NCBI GenBank assembly: GCA_011051745.1
Contig: DRKO01000184.1
Span: 1 to 6,748, forward strand
DNA length: 6,748 nt
Direction: 5' to 3'
From: Chloroflexota bacterium
GTDB taxonomy: Bacteria > Chloroflexota > Anaerolineae > Aggregatilineales > UBA3940
Shown piece after piece: positions 1 through 5,011 of the stretch. Each line of letters begins with the position of its first letter. The first letter of the stretch is position 1. A program made the position numbers and the translations under genes. Below the pieces are notes generated by a model. The model was not told where the DNA came from. It saw nothing but the letters and a program-made list of their open reading frames with translations, and did not search any database.

Positions 1-1327
1 GCGCCTTGAAAACCAGCGGCAGGATCAACTGGGCGCTGGGGCCGATTGGCTCAAAAAGAAGCCGCTCAAACGGCGGCAGGTTCTGGTCGGTGCTACGCAG
101 GACGGTGACTCGTTGCTCGTTGAGCACAATCCGAAGGGTTGGCAACCTGCTGAGCGTTAGCTCCGGCTCTTCCGGTGTATCCCAGATGGCCGTCCCGTAC
201 TCCATCAGGCGGGCGAGCGTGTTCTCTTCCGGTTCCCATATGAAGAACGTGCACCAGTCGGCGCTCGCCGTGTCCAGCAGCAGACGCGCGGCCTGCCGTA
301 TCCGCTTCCGCCACGCCTCTGAGTCGGGTTGCCGGAGCAGCGAGGCGACGGCCAGGGCTATGCGCTGGCTCTGCCCGATCTCGCCGGGCGTGAGCGGGCG
401 TTCCTCTCCCAGCCCGATGAGTTGCGCCAGACCGACCATCTGGCCGCTCGTCTGGAGGGGCAGGGTCAGCAGACGCTTGCAGGTGCGTTCGCTCAGGCAG
501 GGGAAATCCGACGTGTCATCCGGCTGGCTGATGGCAAGCGGCCTGCCGGTGGAGAGCAGGTACTGGTAGGCCGGGTAGTCTTCGAGGGCGATTCGCATCC
601 TCTCTTCGGGCGGCCAGATCGCCGAGCGGGCCTCGGCCAGCCGGTATGTCTGGTTGTTCTCAGCGTCCCAGGTGGAGATGATGCACCAGTGGGTATCCAG
701 AGCACGCATCATGTGGCGGGCGATGGCGTCCAGCACGCGCCCCAGGTCCAGAGAAGAGGAGACGGCGTTGGCGGACTCGACCAGCAGCCTGAGCTCCCGC
801 GTGCGGTCGAGTGCCTGCTGATAGAGCCGCGCGTTCTCGATTGCAATCGCCGCATAGCCCGCCAGCCCGGCCAGCATGTCCTGATCGCGGCGGGTGAACC
901 CCTCCTGATCCACCTTGTTGAGGACGCCCAGCACCCCGATCGTCTTCCCTTTGGCGATCAGGGGCACGTAGACCAGCGAAGTGATGTCCGTATCGAAGCC
1001 TTCAAGGGCATCAGGCGAATCGCCGGGGTTGATCAGCACCGGTTCCCCGTGAGCCATGACGTGGTGCGCCAGCGGGTCGTCCGAGGGCTGCATCAGGACG
1101 TGGGCCTTCGGGTCTCCCACGCCCCGCATGGCCCGCGTCGTTAACTGTTCGGCGTCATCGTCGGGGAGGAGGATCATCCCCCCTGAGGCGTGCGCCAGCG
1201 TGATGGCAGCGTCCACTATCTGCGTGAGCAGTTCGGACAGATCGAGGATTGCGCTAAAAGACTTACCCAGATTGTACAACAGACTCAGCTCGGCCAGACG
1301 TTGCTCAGAGCCGGAGACTTGCCCCAT
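1..1327 (-). CDS. Multi-GAF-domain sensory protein, 3' end cut by window edge
   Basis: The frame is open from an ATG at 1327 to the left edge, giving 442 residues with no stop, so the C-terminus is missing. An in-frame TAG lies four codons before the ATG, which fixes the start. GGGAG stands five bases before it. Residues about 20-170 form a GAF domain: a helix with LSLLYNLGKSF, a strand AHASGGMILL, then VYVPLIAKGKTIGVLGVLNK and the closing helix AGYAAIAIENARLYQQA. A second, more diverged GAF-like unit covers about 180-332 (WCIISTW, LLTLPLQTSGQMVGLAQLIG), and a third begins near 340 (WCTFFIWEPEENTLARL, LILPLVF). There is no signal peptide or membrane segment, so the protein is probably cytoplasmic. 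GAF domains bind small ligands or chromophores and control an attached output. In this family the output is often a histidine kinase, a PP2C-type phosphatase or a cyclase, and which one applies cannot be seen here. The gene is transcribed away from pgeF. Confidence 0.88.
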   Translation of the reverse strand, partial: MGQVSGSEQRLAELSLLYNLGKSFSAILDLSELLTQIVDAAITLAHASGGMILLPDDDAEQLTTRAMRGVGDPKAHVLMQPSDDPLAHHVMAHGEPVLINPGDSPDALEGFDTDITSLVYVPLIAKGKTIGVLGVLNKVDQEGFTRRDQDMLAGLAGYAAIAIENARLYQQALDRTRELRLLVESANAVSSSLDLGRVLDAIARHMMRALDTHWCIISTWDAENNQTYRLAEARSAIWPPEERMRIALEDYPAYQYLLSTGRPLAISQPDDTSDFPCLSERTCKRLLTLPLQTSGQMVGLAQLIGLGEERPLTPGEIGQSQRIALAVASLLRQPDSEAWRKRIRQAARLLLDTASADWCTFFIWEPEENTLARLMEYGTAIWDTPEEPELTLSRLPTLRIVLNEQRVTVLRSTDQNLPPFERLLFEPIGPSAQLILPLVFKA

Positions 1328-1332
1328 ACCTG

Positions 1333-1337
1333 CTCCC
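1333..1337 (-). promoter_or_regulatory. Ribosome binding site of the GAF gene
   Basis: GGGAG on the minus strand lies five bases before the ATG at 1327. Together with the in-frame TAG just upstream, it settles the start of the GAF protein. Confidence 0.7.
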
Positions 1338-1349
1338 TATCTCTCCCTC

Positions 1350-1439
1350 TTCACTCAAGCGCCGGACACCCCGCCGTATGCAGTGGGGGAAACGGCCAGG
1401 CCTGTGGAGCCCGGAGCACGGAAGCGCTTTTCGAGTGAA
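1350..1439 (-). other. Possible structured element in the GAF gene leader
   Basis: Two arms can pair across this stretch. TTCACTC plus AAGCGC (1350-1362) is complementary to GCGCTT (1424-1429) and GAGTGAA (1433-1439), giving 13 base pairs with one three-base bulge. The base of the stem lies about 12 bases before the GAF ribosome binding site in the presumed leader transcript. The roughly 60 bases between the arms are GC-rich and could fold further. I recognise no known riboswitch consensus. GC-rich DNA produces such dyads by chance, so this is only a candidate leader structure. Confidence 0.3.
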
Positions 1440-1534
1440 CGGGCAGAACCGAATCGCTCAAACTCCCTCTGCCTGTGGAGGGCTTCTGCCTGTAATGAGA
1501 GCCGGAATTCGCGGGTTCTGCCATTCTGTTGATG

Positions 1535-1563
1535 ATTATAGTCGGAGTTGTAAGATGTGCCAG
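1535..1563 (-). promoter_or_regulatory. Probable sigma70-type promoter of the GAF gene
   Basis: On the minus strand, CTGGCA (1563-1558, four of six matches to TTGACA) is followed after 17 bases by a perfect TATAAT (1540-1535). Transcription would start near 1528 and leave a leader of about 200 bases before the ATG at 1327. TATAAT is uncommon by chance in DNA this GC-rich and it is correctly oriented, but no start site has been measured. Confidence 0.6.
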
Positions 1564-1689
1564 CCTCTTCACTCCGGGGGTGCGGGCGGGTATGTACCCT
1601 CGCGTTTTTCCGGCCTGAGTGCGTCCCGGCCTGCCGACTCCCCGTCTCCGGTCTGTGCGCAGGACGGGCAACATGGCGGCGCGGAAAAC

Positions 1690-1719
1690 TTGGACGGGGC
1701 CTTTTGAATGTGCTAGACT
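1690..1719 (+). promoter_or_regulatory. Promoter of pgeF, apparently giving a leaderless mRNA
   Basis: TTGGAC (1690-1695, five of six matches to the -35 consensus) is followed after 18 bases by TAGACT (1714-1719). TG at 1711-1712 one base before it makes an extended -10. The ATG of pgeF begins at 1726, seven bases after the -10, where transcription itself would be expected to start. No Shine-Dalgarno sequence precedes this ATG. The arrangement is the one seen at leaderless genes with a TANNNT box just upstream of the start codon. Confidence 0.6.
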
Positions 1720-1725
1720 CGGCGT

Positions 1726-2523
1726 ATGCGACGCATCAAAAAGAACGGCCTGGTGTTTTATCAGTTTGAGCGCCTGAACGGGGTCGGCGGCCTGCGGCAT
1801 GGCGTCTTTACCCGTCTGGGAGGGGTGAGCAAGCCCCCCTTTGATTCGCTGAACGTCGGCTCCACTGTCGGCGACGATCCGGCCAGCGTGCTGACCAACC
1901 GCCGACGCATGGCGCAGGCCCTGAACGTCCGCGAGGCCGAAACGCGCACCACCTGGCAGGTGCACGGCGCGGAGGTGATCATCGCCCGCCGCGACGACCC
2001 GGAGGAGTGGCCGCCCCCGCAGGCGGACGCGATCGTCACGGCTGAGGTCGGGTTGCCGCTCGTGATGCGCTTCGCCGATTGCGTCCCTCTGGTGCTCTAC
2101 GATCCGGCGCGGCGCGTGCTCGCCCTCGCTCATGCGGGCTGGCGCGGCACGGTGGCGGGCGTTGCTCCGGCGGTGGTGCGGGCCATGCAGGAGGCCTTCG
2201 GTTGCCGTCCGTCGGATATTATCGTCGGGATCGGCCCCTCCATCGGACCGGAGCGTTACGAGGTCGGCCCGGAGGTGGCGGCCCGTGTCCGGGCCGTTTT
2301 CGGTGACGAAGCGGGGCTGATCGAGCGCCCCGCCGGGAACGGCAGCCGCCCCCACCTGAACCTGTGGGAGGCGAACCGGCGTGCCCTTCAGCGGGTGGGC
2401 GTCCGGCAGATCGAGGTCGCCGGGATATGCACCGCCTCGAACACCCGTGAATTTTACTCGCATCGTGCCGAGAATGGGCGTACCGGACGCTTTGGCCTGC
2501 TGGCCGTTCTGGAGGACGTGTAA
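1726..2523 (+). CDS. pgeF: Peptidoglycan editing factor PgeF / YfiH-YlmD family (laccase-fold) protein
   Basis: The 265-residue protein has the full set of YfiH family signatures in order: GVFTRLGGVS (26-35), SLNVGSTVGDDP with a following NRR (41-61), WQVHG with His80, FADCVPLVLYD with Cys119, AHAGWRGT with His136, GPSIGPERYEVG (170-181), and a C-terminal ICTASNTREFYSHR with GRTGRFG. His80, Cys119 and His136 are the three metal-site residues of the family, and the 17-residue Cys-His spacing is as expected. Members are zinc enzymes reported to act on purine nucleosides (phosphorolysis and adenosine deamination). Genetics in E. coli links the protein to correcting wrong amino acids in peptidoglycan precursors. 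The length is ordinary, and there is no signal peptide, so it is cytoplasmic. The start is the ATG just downstream of the promoter; no ribosome binding site is visible. It is the first gene of the cluster, five bases from yggS. Confidence 0.93.
   Translation: MRRIKKNGLVFYQFERLNGVGGLRHGVFTRLGGVSKPPFDSLNVGSTVGDDPASVLTNRRRMAQALNVREAETRTTWQVHGAEVIIARRDDPEEWPPPQADAIVTAEVGLPLVMRFADCVPLVLYDPARRVLALAHAGWRGTVAGVAPAVVRAMQEAFGCRPSDIIVGIGPSIGPERYEVGPEVAARVRAVFGDEAGLIERPAGNGSRPHLNLWEANRRALQRVGVRQIEVAGICTASNTREFYSHRAENGRTGRFGLLAVLEDV
2511..2515 (+). promoter_or_regulatory. Possible ribosome binding site of yggS inside the pgeF end
   Basis: GGAGG lies in the last codons of pgeF, 13 bases before the yggS ATG at 2529. 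That spacing is longer than optimal, and nothing closer fits. Ribosomes finishing pgeF could re-initiate on yggS, since stop and start are only five bases apart, so translation is probably coupled. Confidence 0.45.
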
Positions 2524-2528
2524 CAGAT

Positions 2529-3287
2529 ATGAGCATCTCTCCGGCAGCGATCAACGAGCGTATCGCTCACGTTCGAGAGCGGATCGCGGAGGCCGCCCGG
2601 CGCGGCGGGCGCGATCCGTCCGATGTCCTCCTTGTGGCTGTCACCAAGACGCACGGCCTGCCGGTGATCGAGGCTGCCTGCCGGGCCGGTTTGCGACATT
2701 TTGGCGAGAACCGCGTAGAAGAAGCCAGAGACAAGATCGCAGAGGCGCGTGTTCGCCTGCCCCCTGATGTTACGTGGCACATGGTCGGGCACATCCAGAG
2801 CCGCAAGACGGCGAGCGTGGCCGCCCTCTTCGAGTGGGTGCATTCGATTGACCGCCTGAAGATCGCCCGCCGCCTGAGCCACGCCGCTGGCGAGGCAGGT
2901 CGCTCTCTGGATGCGTTGCTGGAAGTGAACCTGAGCGGCGAAGAGACCAAGTACGGCTATGACCTTTCTCGCTGGCCCGACGATGAGTCACAGGCGGAGG
3001 GCTTCTTCAGCGAGGTGCAGGAGATGCTCGGCTTACCGGCGCTCCGTCTGCATGGCCTGATGACCGTCGCGCCCTTCACCGACGATCCGGAGACCGTGCG
3101 CCCCATCTTCCGGCGGATGCGCCTTCTGCGTGACGCGCTGCGGGAGCGTTTCCCGGCCCATCCCTGGCCTCATCTTTCAATGGGCATGAGCGCCGACTAC
3201 GAGGTCGCCATCGAGGAGGGCGCGACGATCGTTCGTCTGGGCACGGCCCTTTTTGGCCCGCGCGAGTACGGCCCTCCGTTGCGATAG
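2529..3287 (+). CDS. yggS: YggS/PLPBP family pyridoxal-phosphate homeostasis protein
   Basis: The 252-residue protein is a complete single-domain alanine-racemase-fold barrel of the PLPBP family. LLVAVTKTHG carries Lys40, which forms the Schiff base with pyridoxal phosphate. FGENRVEEA (58-66), HMVGHIQSRK (84-93), VHSIDR (104-109), LLEVNLSGEETKYG (130-143), HGLMTVAPF (175-183) and LSMGMSADYEVAIEEGATIVRLGTA (216-240, with its SMGMS and phosphate-binding VRLGTALFG) follow in family order. Members lack racemase activity and buffer PLP and amino acid metabolism in the cytoplasm; loss upsets vitamin B6 and branched-chain amino acid balance. HIQSRK replaces the more usual HLQSNK, a mild variation. 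The gene is coupled to pgeF, as ylmE follows ylmD in Gram-positive bacteria. Confidence 0.95.
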   Translation: MSISPAAINERIAHVRERIAEAARRGGRDPSDVLLVAVTKTHGLPVIEAACRAGLRHFGENRVEEARDKIAEARVRLPPDVTWHMVGHIQSRKTASVAALFEWVHSIDRLKIARRLSHAAGEAGRSLDALLEVNLSGEETKYGYDLSRWPDDESQAEGFFSEVQEMLGLPALRLHGLMTVAPFTDDPETVRPIFRRMRLLRDALRERFPAHPWPHLSMGMSADYEVAIEEGATIVRLGTALFGPREYGPPLR

Positions 3288-3340
3288 GGCATCCGGCGGG
3301 GTTTCAGAGTTACAGAAGTCATACAAGAGAGACCAGATAA

Positions 3341-3613
3341 ATGAACCCTGTAGTAACCATTCTGTCCATCCTTAACGTCTTTTTGAACCTGTACGGCCTG
3401 CTGTTATTGCTGCGTGTCCTTGTCTCGTGGATGCGCCTTGACCCGTATACCAACCCTGTCGCCCGCTTCCTGTATGCCGTCACGGAGCCGGTCCTTGCGC
3501 CGATCCGGGCCGTCCTCCCGTCCACCGGAATGATTGATTTCAGCCCCCTGGTGGCAATGATCCTCATTTTTGCGCTCCAACGCTTGCTGGGTATACTGGC
3601 AACCATGTTGTAG
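3341..3613 (+). CDS. yggT: YggT/YlmG family small membrane protein
   Basis: This 90-residue protein has two hydrophobic segments, about 5-29 and 68-89, around a conserved loop. The loop shows RVLVSWMRLDP (25-35), NPVARFLYAVTEPVLAPIR (38-56, with the TEPVLAPIR signature) and an ILPSTG-like stretch leading to IDFSPL (65-70). That is the whole of a typical one-module YggT protein. The family is linked to membrane organisation, cell division and osmotic tolerance in bacteria, and to thylakoid and nucleoid distribution in chloroplasts and cyanobacteria; its biochemical role is not settled. A weak purine-rich AGAGAGA (3326-3332) lies eight bases before the ATG. The 53-base gap after yggS has no obvious terminator or promoter, so it is probably co-transcribed. 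The usual neighbour sepF is absent between yggS and this gene. Confidence 0.92.
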   Translation: MNPVVTILSILNVFLNLYGLLLLLRVLVSWMRLDPYTNPVARFLYAVTEPVLAPIRAVLPSTGMIDFSPLVAMILIFALQRLLGILATML

Positions 3614-3617
3614 GTTA

Positions 3618-3714
3618 CCGGCCTGTCTCGTGGGCAGGGTGTCCCGCTACCGTCATTGGGAACCCGCCCTGTCGCCAGAGTCGTTTCTCCTCAGGGCACG
3701 GCGCGAGACACCGG
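3618..3714 (+). other. Intercistronic dyad-rich element between yggT and the DUF167 gene
   Basis: The 129-base gap holds no gene. Its ends can pair: CCGG-cc-TGTCTCG (3618-3630) with CGAGACACCGG (3704-3714) gives 11 base pairs with a two-base bulge. Inside, GGCAGGG (3633-3639) can pair with CCCTGTC (3667-3673) through one G-U, and TCCC (3642-3645) with GGGA (3658-3661). The nested arrangement starts five bases after the yggT stop and ends before the next ribosome binding site. It could be an mRNA processing or stability element. No U-run follows, so it is not a standard terminator. Chance folding is possible at this GC content. Confidence 0.3.
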
Positions 3715-3727
3715 CTGAACTTATCAG

Positions 3728-3734
3728 AAAGGTG
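3728..3734 (+). promoter_or_regulatory. Ribosome binding site of the DUF167 gene
   Basis: AAAGGTG ends eight bases before the ATG at 3743. It is a good Shine-Dalgarno match and supports this start. Confidence 0.6.
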
Positions 3735-3742
3735 TTATCAGG

Positions 3743-4081
3743 ATGCCCAATCTGGAAGACTTCAATATCACAGACGCGGCCCGTGGCGCGGCTTTCACCG
3801 TGAAGGTGGTCCCCAGAGCCAGCCGGACCGAACTGGTCGGCATTCAGGAAGATGGAACCATCAAGATTCGCCTGATGGCTCCGCCGGTGAACGGTCAGGA
3901 TGACGCGGAGCTGATCGCTTTCTTGGCCGACTTTCTGGGGGCCAGCCCGGATGATATTGAAATCGTCGCCGGAGTAGGGAGCCGGAAGAAGCTCGTCAGC
4001 GTGCTGAACGTCCGCGCCGAGGAGGTCGAGCGGATCATCCGCGCTGCTGTTCCCTCCGAGATTGTGAACGACGAGGACTGA
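3743..4081 (+). CDS. yggU: DUF167 / YggU family protein
   Basis: The protein has 112 residues. The family core is clear: FTVKVVPRASRTELVGI (18-34), a TIKIRLMAPPVNG strand-turn (39-51), a helix with ELIAFLADFLG (56-66), then IEIVAGVGSRKKLVSV (72-87, with the G-x-x-S-R-x-K end) and a C-terminal helix. This small alpha/beta fold occurs across bacteria and eukaryotes; its function is unknown. It often sits beside yggT, as here, which is the best support for the call. Two things differ from the usual sequence. The GKAN signature after the PPV turn is GQDDAEL here (51-57), so the conserved Lys and Asn are gone. The protein also has an acidic tail (EIVNDED). A short N-terminal extension precedes the core. 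Confidence 0.88.
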   Translation: MPNLEDFNITDAARGAAFTVKVVPRASRTELVGIQEDGTIKIRLMAPPVNGQDDAELIAFLADFLGASPDDIEIVAGVGSRKKLVSVLNVRAEEVERIIRAAVPSEIVNDED

Positions 4082-4220
4082 TCGAACGTCCTGTGCTCTT
4101 TACGCCGGAGGCGGCAGGCTCCGGTGGTTGACTCTGAGTCGGGGGCTTCTCCCCGGTGGGGGAGGCCGGGGAACTCGTTTCCCCGTGCGGAAGCCCCTGC
4201 GCAGGCAGGGAGAGCTTTGA
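4082..4220 (+). promoter_or_regulatory. GC-rich dyad-rich leader before the lipoprotein gene
   Basis: This 139-base gap holds no gene. CCGGAG and CTCCGG form a hairpin about 25 bases after the DUF167 stop, but no U-run follows it. GGGGCTTC (4142-4149) is perfectly complementary to GAAGCCCC (4190-4197) and encloses TCCCCGG (4150-4156) paired with CCGGGGA (4166-4172), or alternatively GGGGAA (4168-4173) with TTCCCC (4179-4184). CCCTGC (4195-4200) can instead pair with GCAGGG (4205-4210) across a four-base loop, which covers the start of the ribosome binding site. The outer stem and this last hairpin share 4195-4197 and exclude each other. Whether it regulates translation or terminates upstream transcription is unknown. 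Confidence 0.4.
4208..4214 (+). promoter_or_regulatory. Ribosome binding site of the lipoprotein gene
   Basis: GGGAGAG lies six bases before the ATG at 4221. It decides the start, and that start gives a well-formed lipoprotein signal peptide. Confidence 0.6.
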
Positions 4221-4985
4221 ATGGGGCGGCGGGGGAGATTGTTTGTGGCGCTGCTTGGGGCGGTGTCCCTGAGTGTGGCTTCCTGCCTGCCCCCTGAGAC
4301 GCCCGTCCCTCTCCCAACGGCTGTGCCGACCTCGCCCCCCGCTGACGGTGGGGGCGAGACGCAGCCTTCCCCCCCGTCAACTCCTCTGATCGCGCCGACT
4401 GGTGAGCAGGCTACCCCTTCCTCTCCAGAGGCTGCCCCGACCTCCAATCCTTCCGCCCCCCTGCAACTGGCCGTAGACCTGCTGGCCGCCGAGCTGGGCA
4501 TCTCGCCGGAGGGGATCGAGGTCATCAGTGCGCTTCCCGTCCAGTGGAACGATGCCAGCCTCGGTTGCCCGCAGCCCGATCAGGCCTACCCGCCCGTGAT
4601 CACGCCCGGCTATCTGATCACCCTCTCCGTTGCCGGGGAGACGTACAACGTCCACACCGATCTGAGCGGTCTGGCGGTGGTGTGTGAGGCGGATCAGGAC
4701 CCCATCGGATCGGGAACCGTCCCCGACCCGATCGTGGCCGAGTTCATCGCGCAGGCGCGGGCCGATCTGGCCCATCGCCTGAACGTCCCCGTTGATCAGG
4801 TGGTGCTGGTTCGCAGCGAGGCGGTGGACTGGCCCGATTCGAGTCTGGGGTGTGCTCAGCCGGGGGAGGAGGTTGTACAGGCCGTCACGGCTGGCTACCG
4901 GATCGTCCTGGCCGTCGGCGAGGCCTTCTACGAATACCACACCGATCAGCAGCGCATGATCCTGTGTGAGACCCCTCCCGGCTGA
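4221..4985 (+). CDS. Secreted lipoprotein with two tandem SLGC-type domains, function unknown
   Basis: The 254-residue protein begins with a lipoprotein signal peptide: basic MGRRGRLF, a hydrophobic core, and lipobox VASC with Cys22 as the lipidation site. A Pro/Ser/Thr-rich linker (23-80) is the sort that spans the outer layers of a cell wall. Two related domains follow, about 81-156 and 171-250. Each has an N-terminal helix (LAVDLLAAELGI; FIAQARADLAHRLNV), a strand ending in a Trp, W-x-D-x-SLGC (Trp109/Cys116; Trp204/Cys211), a Pro-containing turn, a GY-x-I strand, a Tyr/His strand (YNVHTD; YEYHTD), and a final Cys (155; 249). The Cys pairs are 39 and 38 residues apart, so a disulfide in each domain is likely outside the cell. 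I know similar domains from Chloroflexota exported proteins but cannot name a function; a ligand-binding or wall-associated role would be a guess. It lies 139 bases after the DUF167 gene. Confidence 0.82.
   Translation: MGRRGRLFVALLGAVSLSVASCLPPETPVPLPTAVPTSPPADGGGETQPSPPSTPLIAPTGEQATPSSPEAAPTSNPSAPLQLAVDLLAAELGISPEGIEVISALPVQWNDASLGCPQPDQAYPPVITPGYLITLSVAGETYNVHTDLSGLAVVCEADQDPIGSGTVPDPIVAEFIAQARADLAHRLNVPVDQVVLVRSEAVDWPDSSLGCAQPGEEVVQAVTAGYRIVLAVGEAFYEYHTDQQRMILCETPPG
4280..4286 (+). other. Lipobox cleavage and lipidation site
   Basis: The VASC lipobox ends at residue Cys22, whose codon lies near 4284-4286. Signal peptidase II would cleave before this Cys, leaving the mature protein anchored to the membrane by an N-terminal diacylglyceryl-cysteine. 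Confidence 0.7.
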
Positions 4986-5011
4986 CTGTCGCCGCTGTCT
5001 GCCATCCGCCT
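4986..5011. other. Short convergent gap, no clear terminator
   Basis: Only 26 bases separate the stops of the lipoprotein gene and the NACHT-HEAT gene, which face each other. No U-run-tailed hairpin is present. CGGGCA (5023-5028) and TGCCCG (5034-5039), inside the end of the NACHT-HEAT frame, could form a six-pair hairpin that slows transcription from either side. Confidence 0.4.

Larger units (their letters stand above)
1328..1725. other. Divergent intergenic region, about 400 bases, no gene seen
   Basis: Between the two divergent starts I find no credible coding frame and no RNA gene. Apart from the two promoters and the leader dyad it holds several small patterns. GGCAGAACC (1442-1450) is inverted as GGTTCTGCC (1514-1522). 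TCTGCCTGT is repeated directly at 1468 and 1485. A short dyad, GGGTA-TG-TACCC, lies at 1588-1599. CCGGCCTG is repeated directly at 1610 and 1626. CCCGTC (1641-1646) can pair with GACGGG (1663-1668). The dyad at 1588-1599 sits between the two promoters and could be an operator, but nothing names a regulator. Confidence 0.6.

Noticed and set aside
329..1144. Plus-strand open frame of 271 codons
   Set aside because: It lies antisense to the GAF gene, which has clear domain motifs, and shows no family signature of its own.
1641..1668. CCCGTC/GACGGG hairpin as an RNA element
   Set aside because: It lies upstream of both the pgeF promoter and the GAF promoter in their own directions, so it should not be transcribed from either; chance is more likely.
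1351..2463. Long minus-strand open frame of 370 codons opposite pgeF
   Set aside because: It lies antisense to pgeF, whose family motifs are complete, and its translation is Arg/Pro/Gly-rich with no recognisable domain. It is a shadow of GC-rich coding DNA.
4125..4131. TTGACT as a -35 box for the lipoprotein gene
   Set aside because: No -10-like hexamer occurs 16-19 bases downstream; that stretch is almost all G and C.
4377..4940. Minus-strand open frame of 187 codons
   Set aside because: It is antisense to the lipoprotein gene, which has a signal peptide, lipobox and repeated domains.
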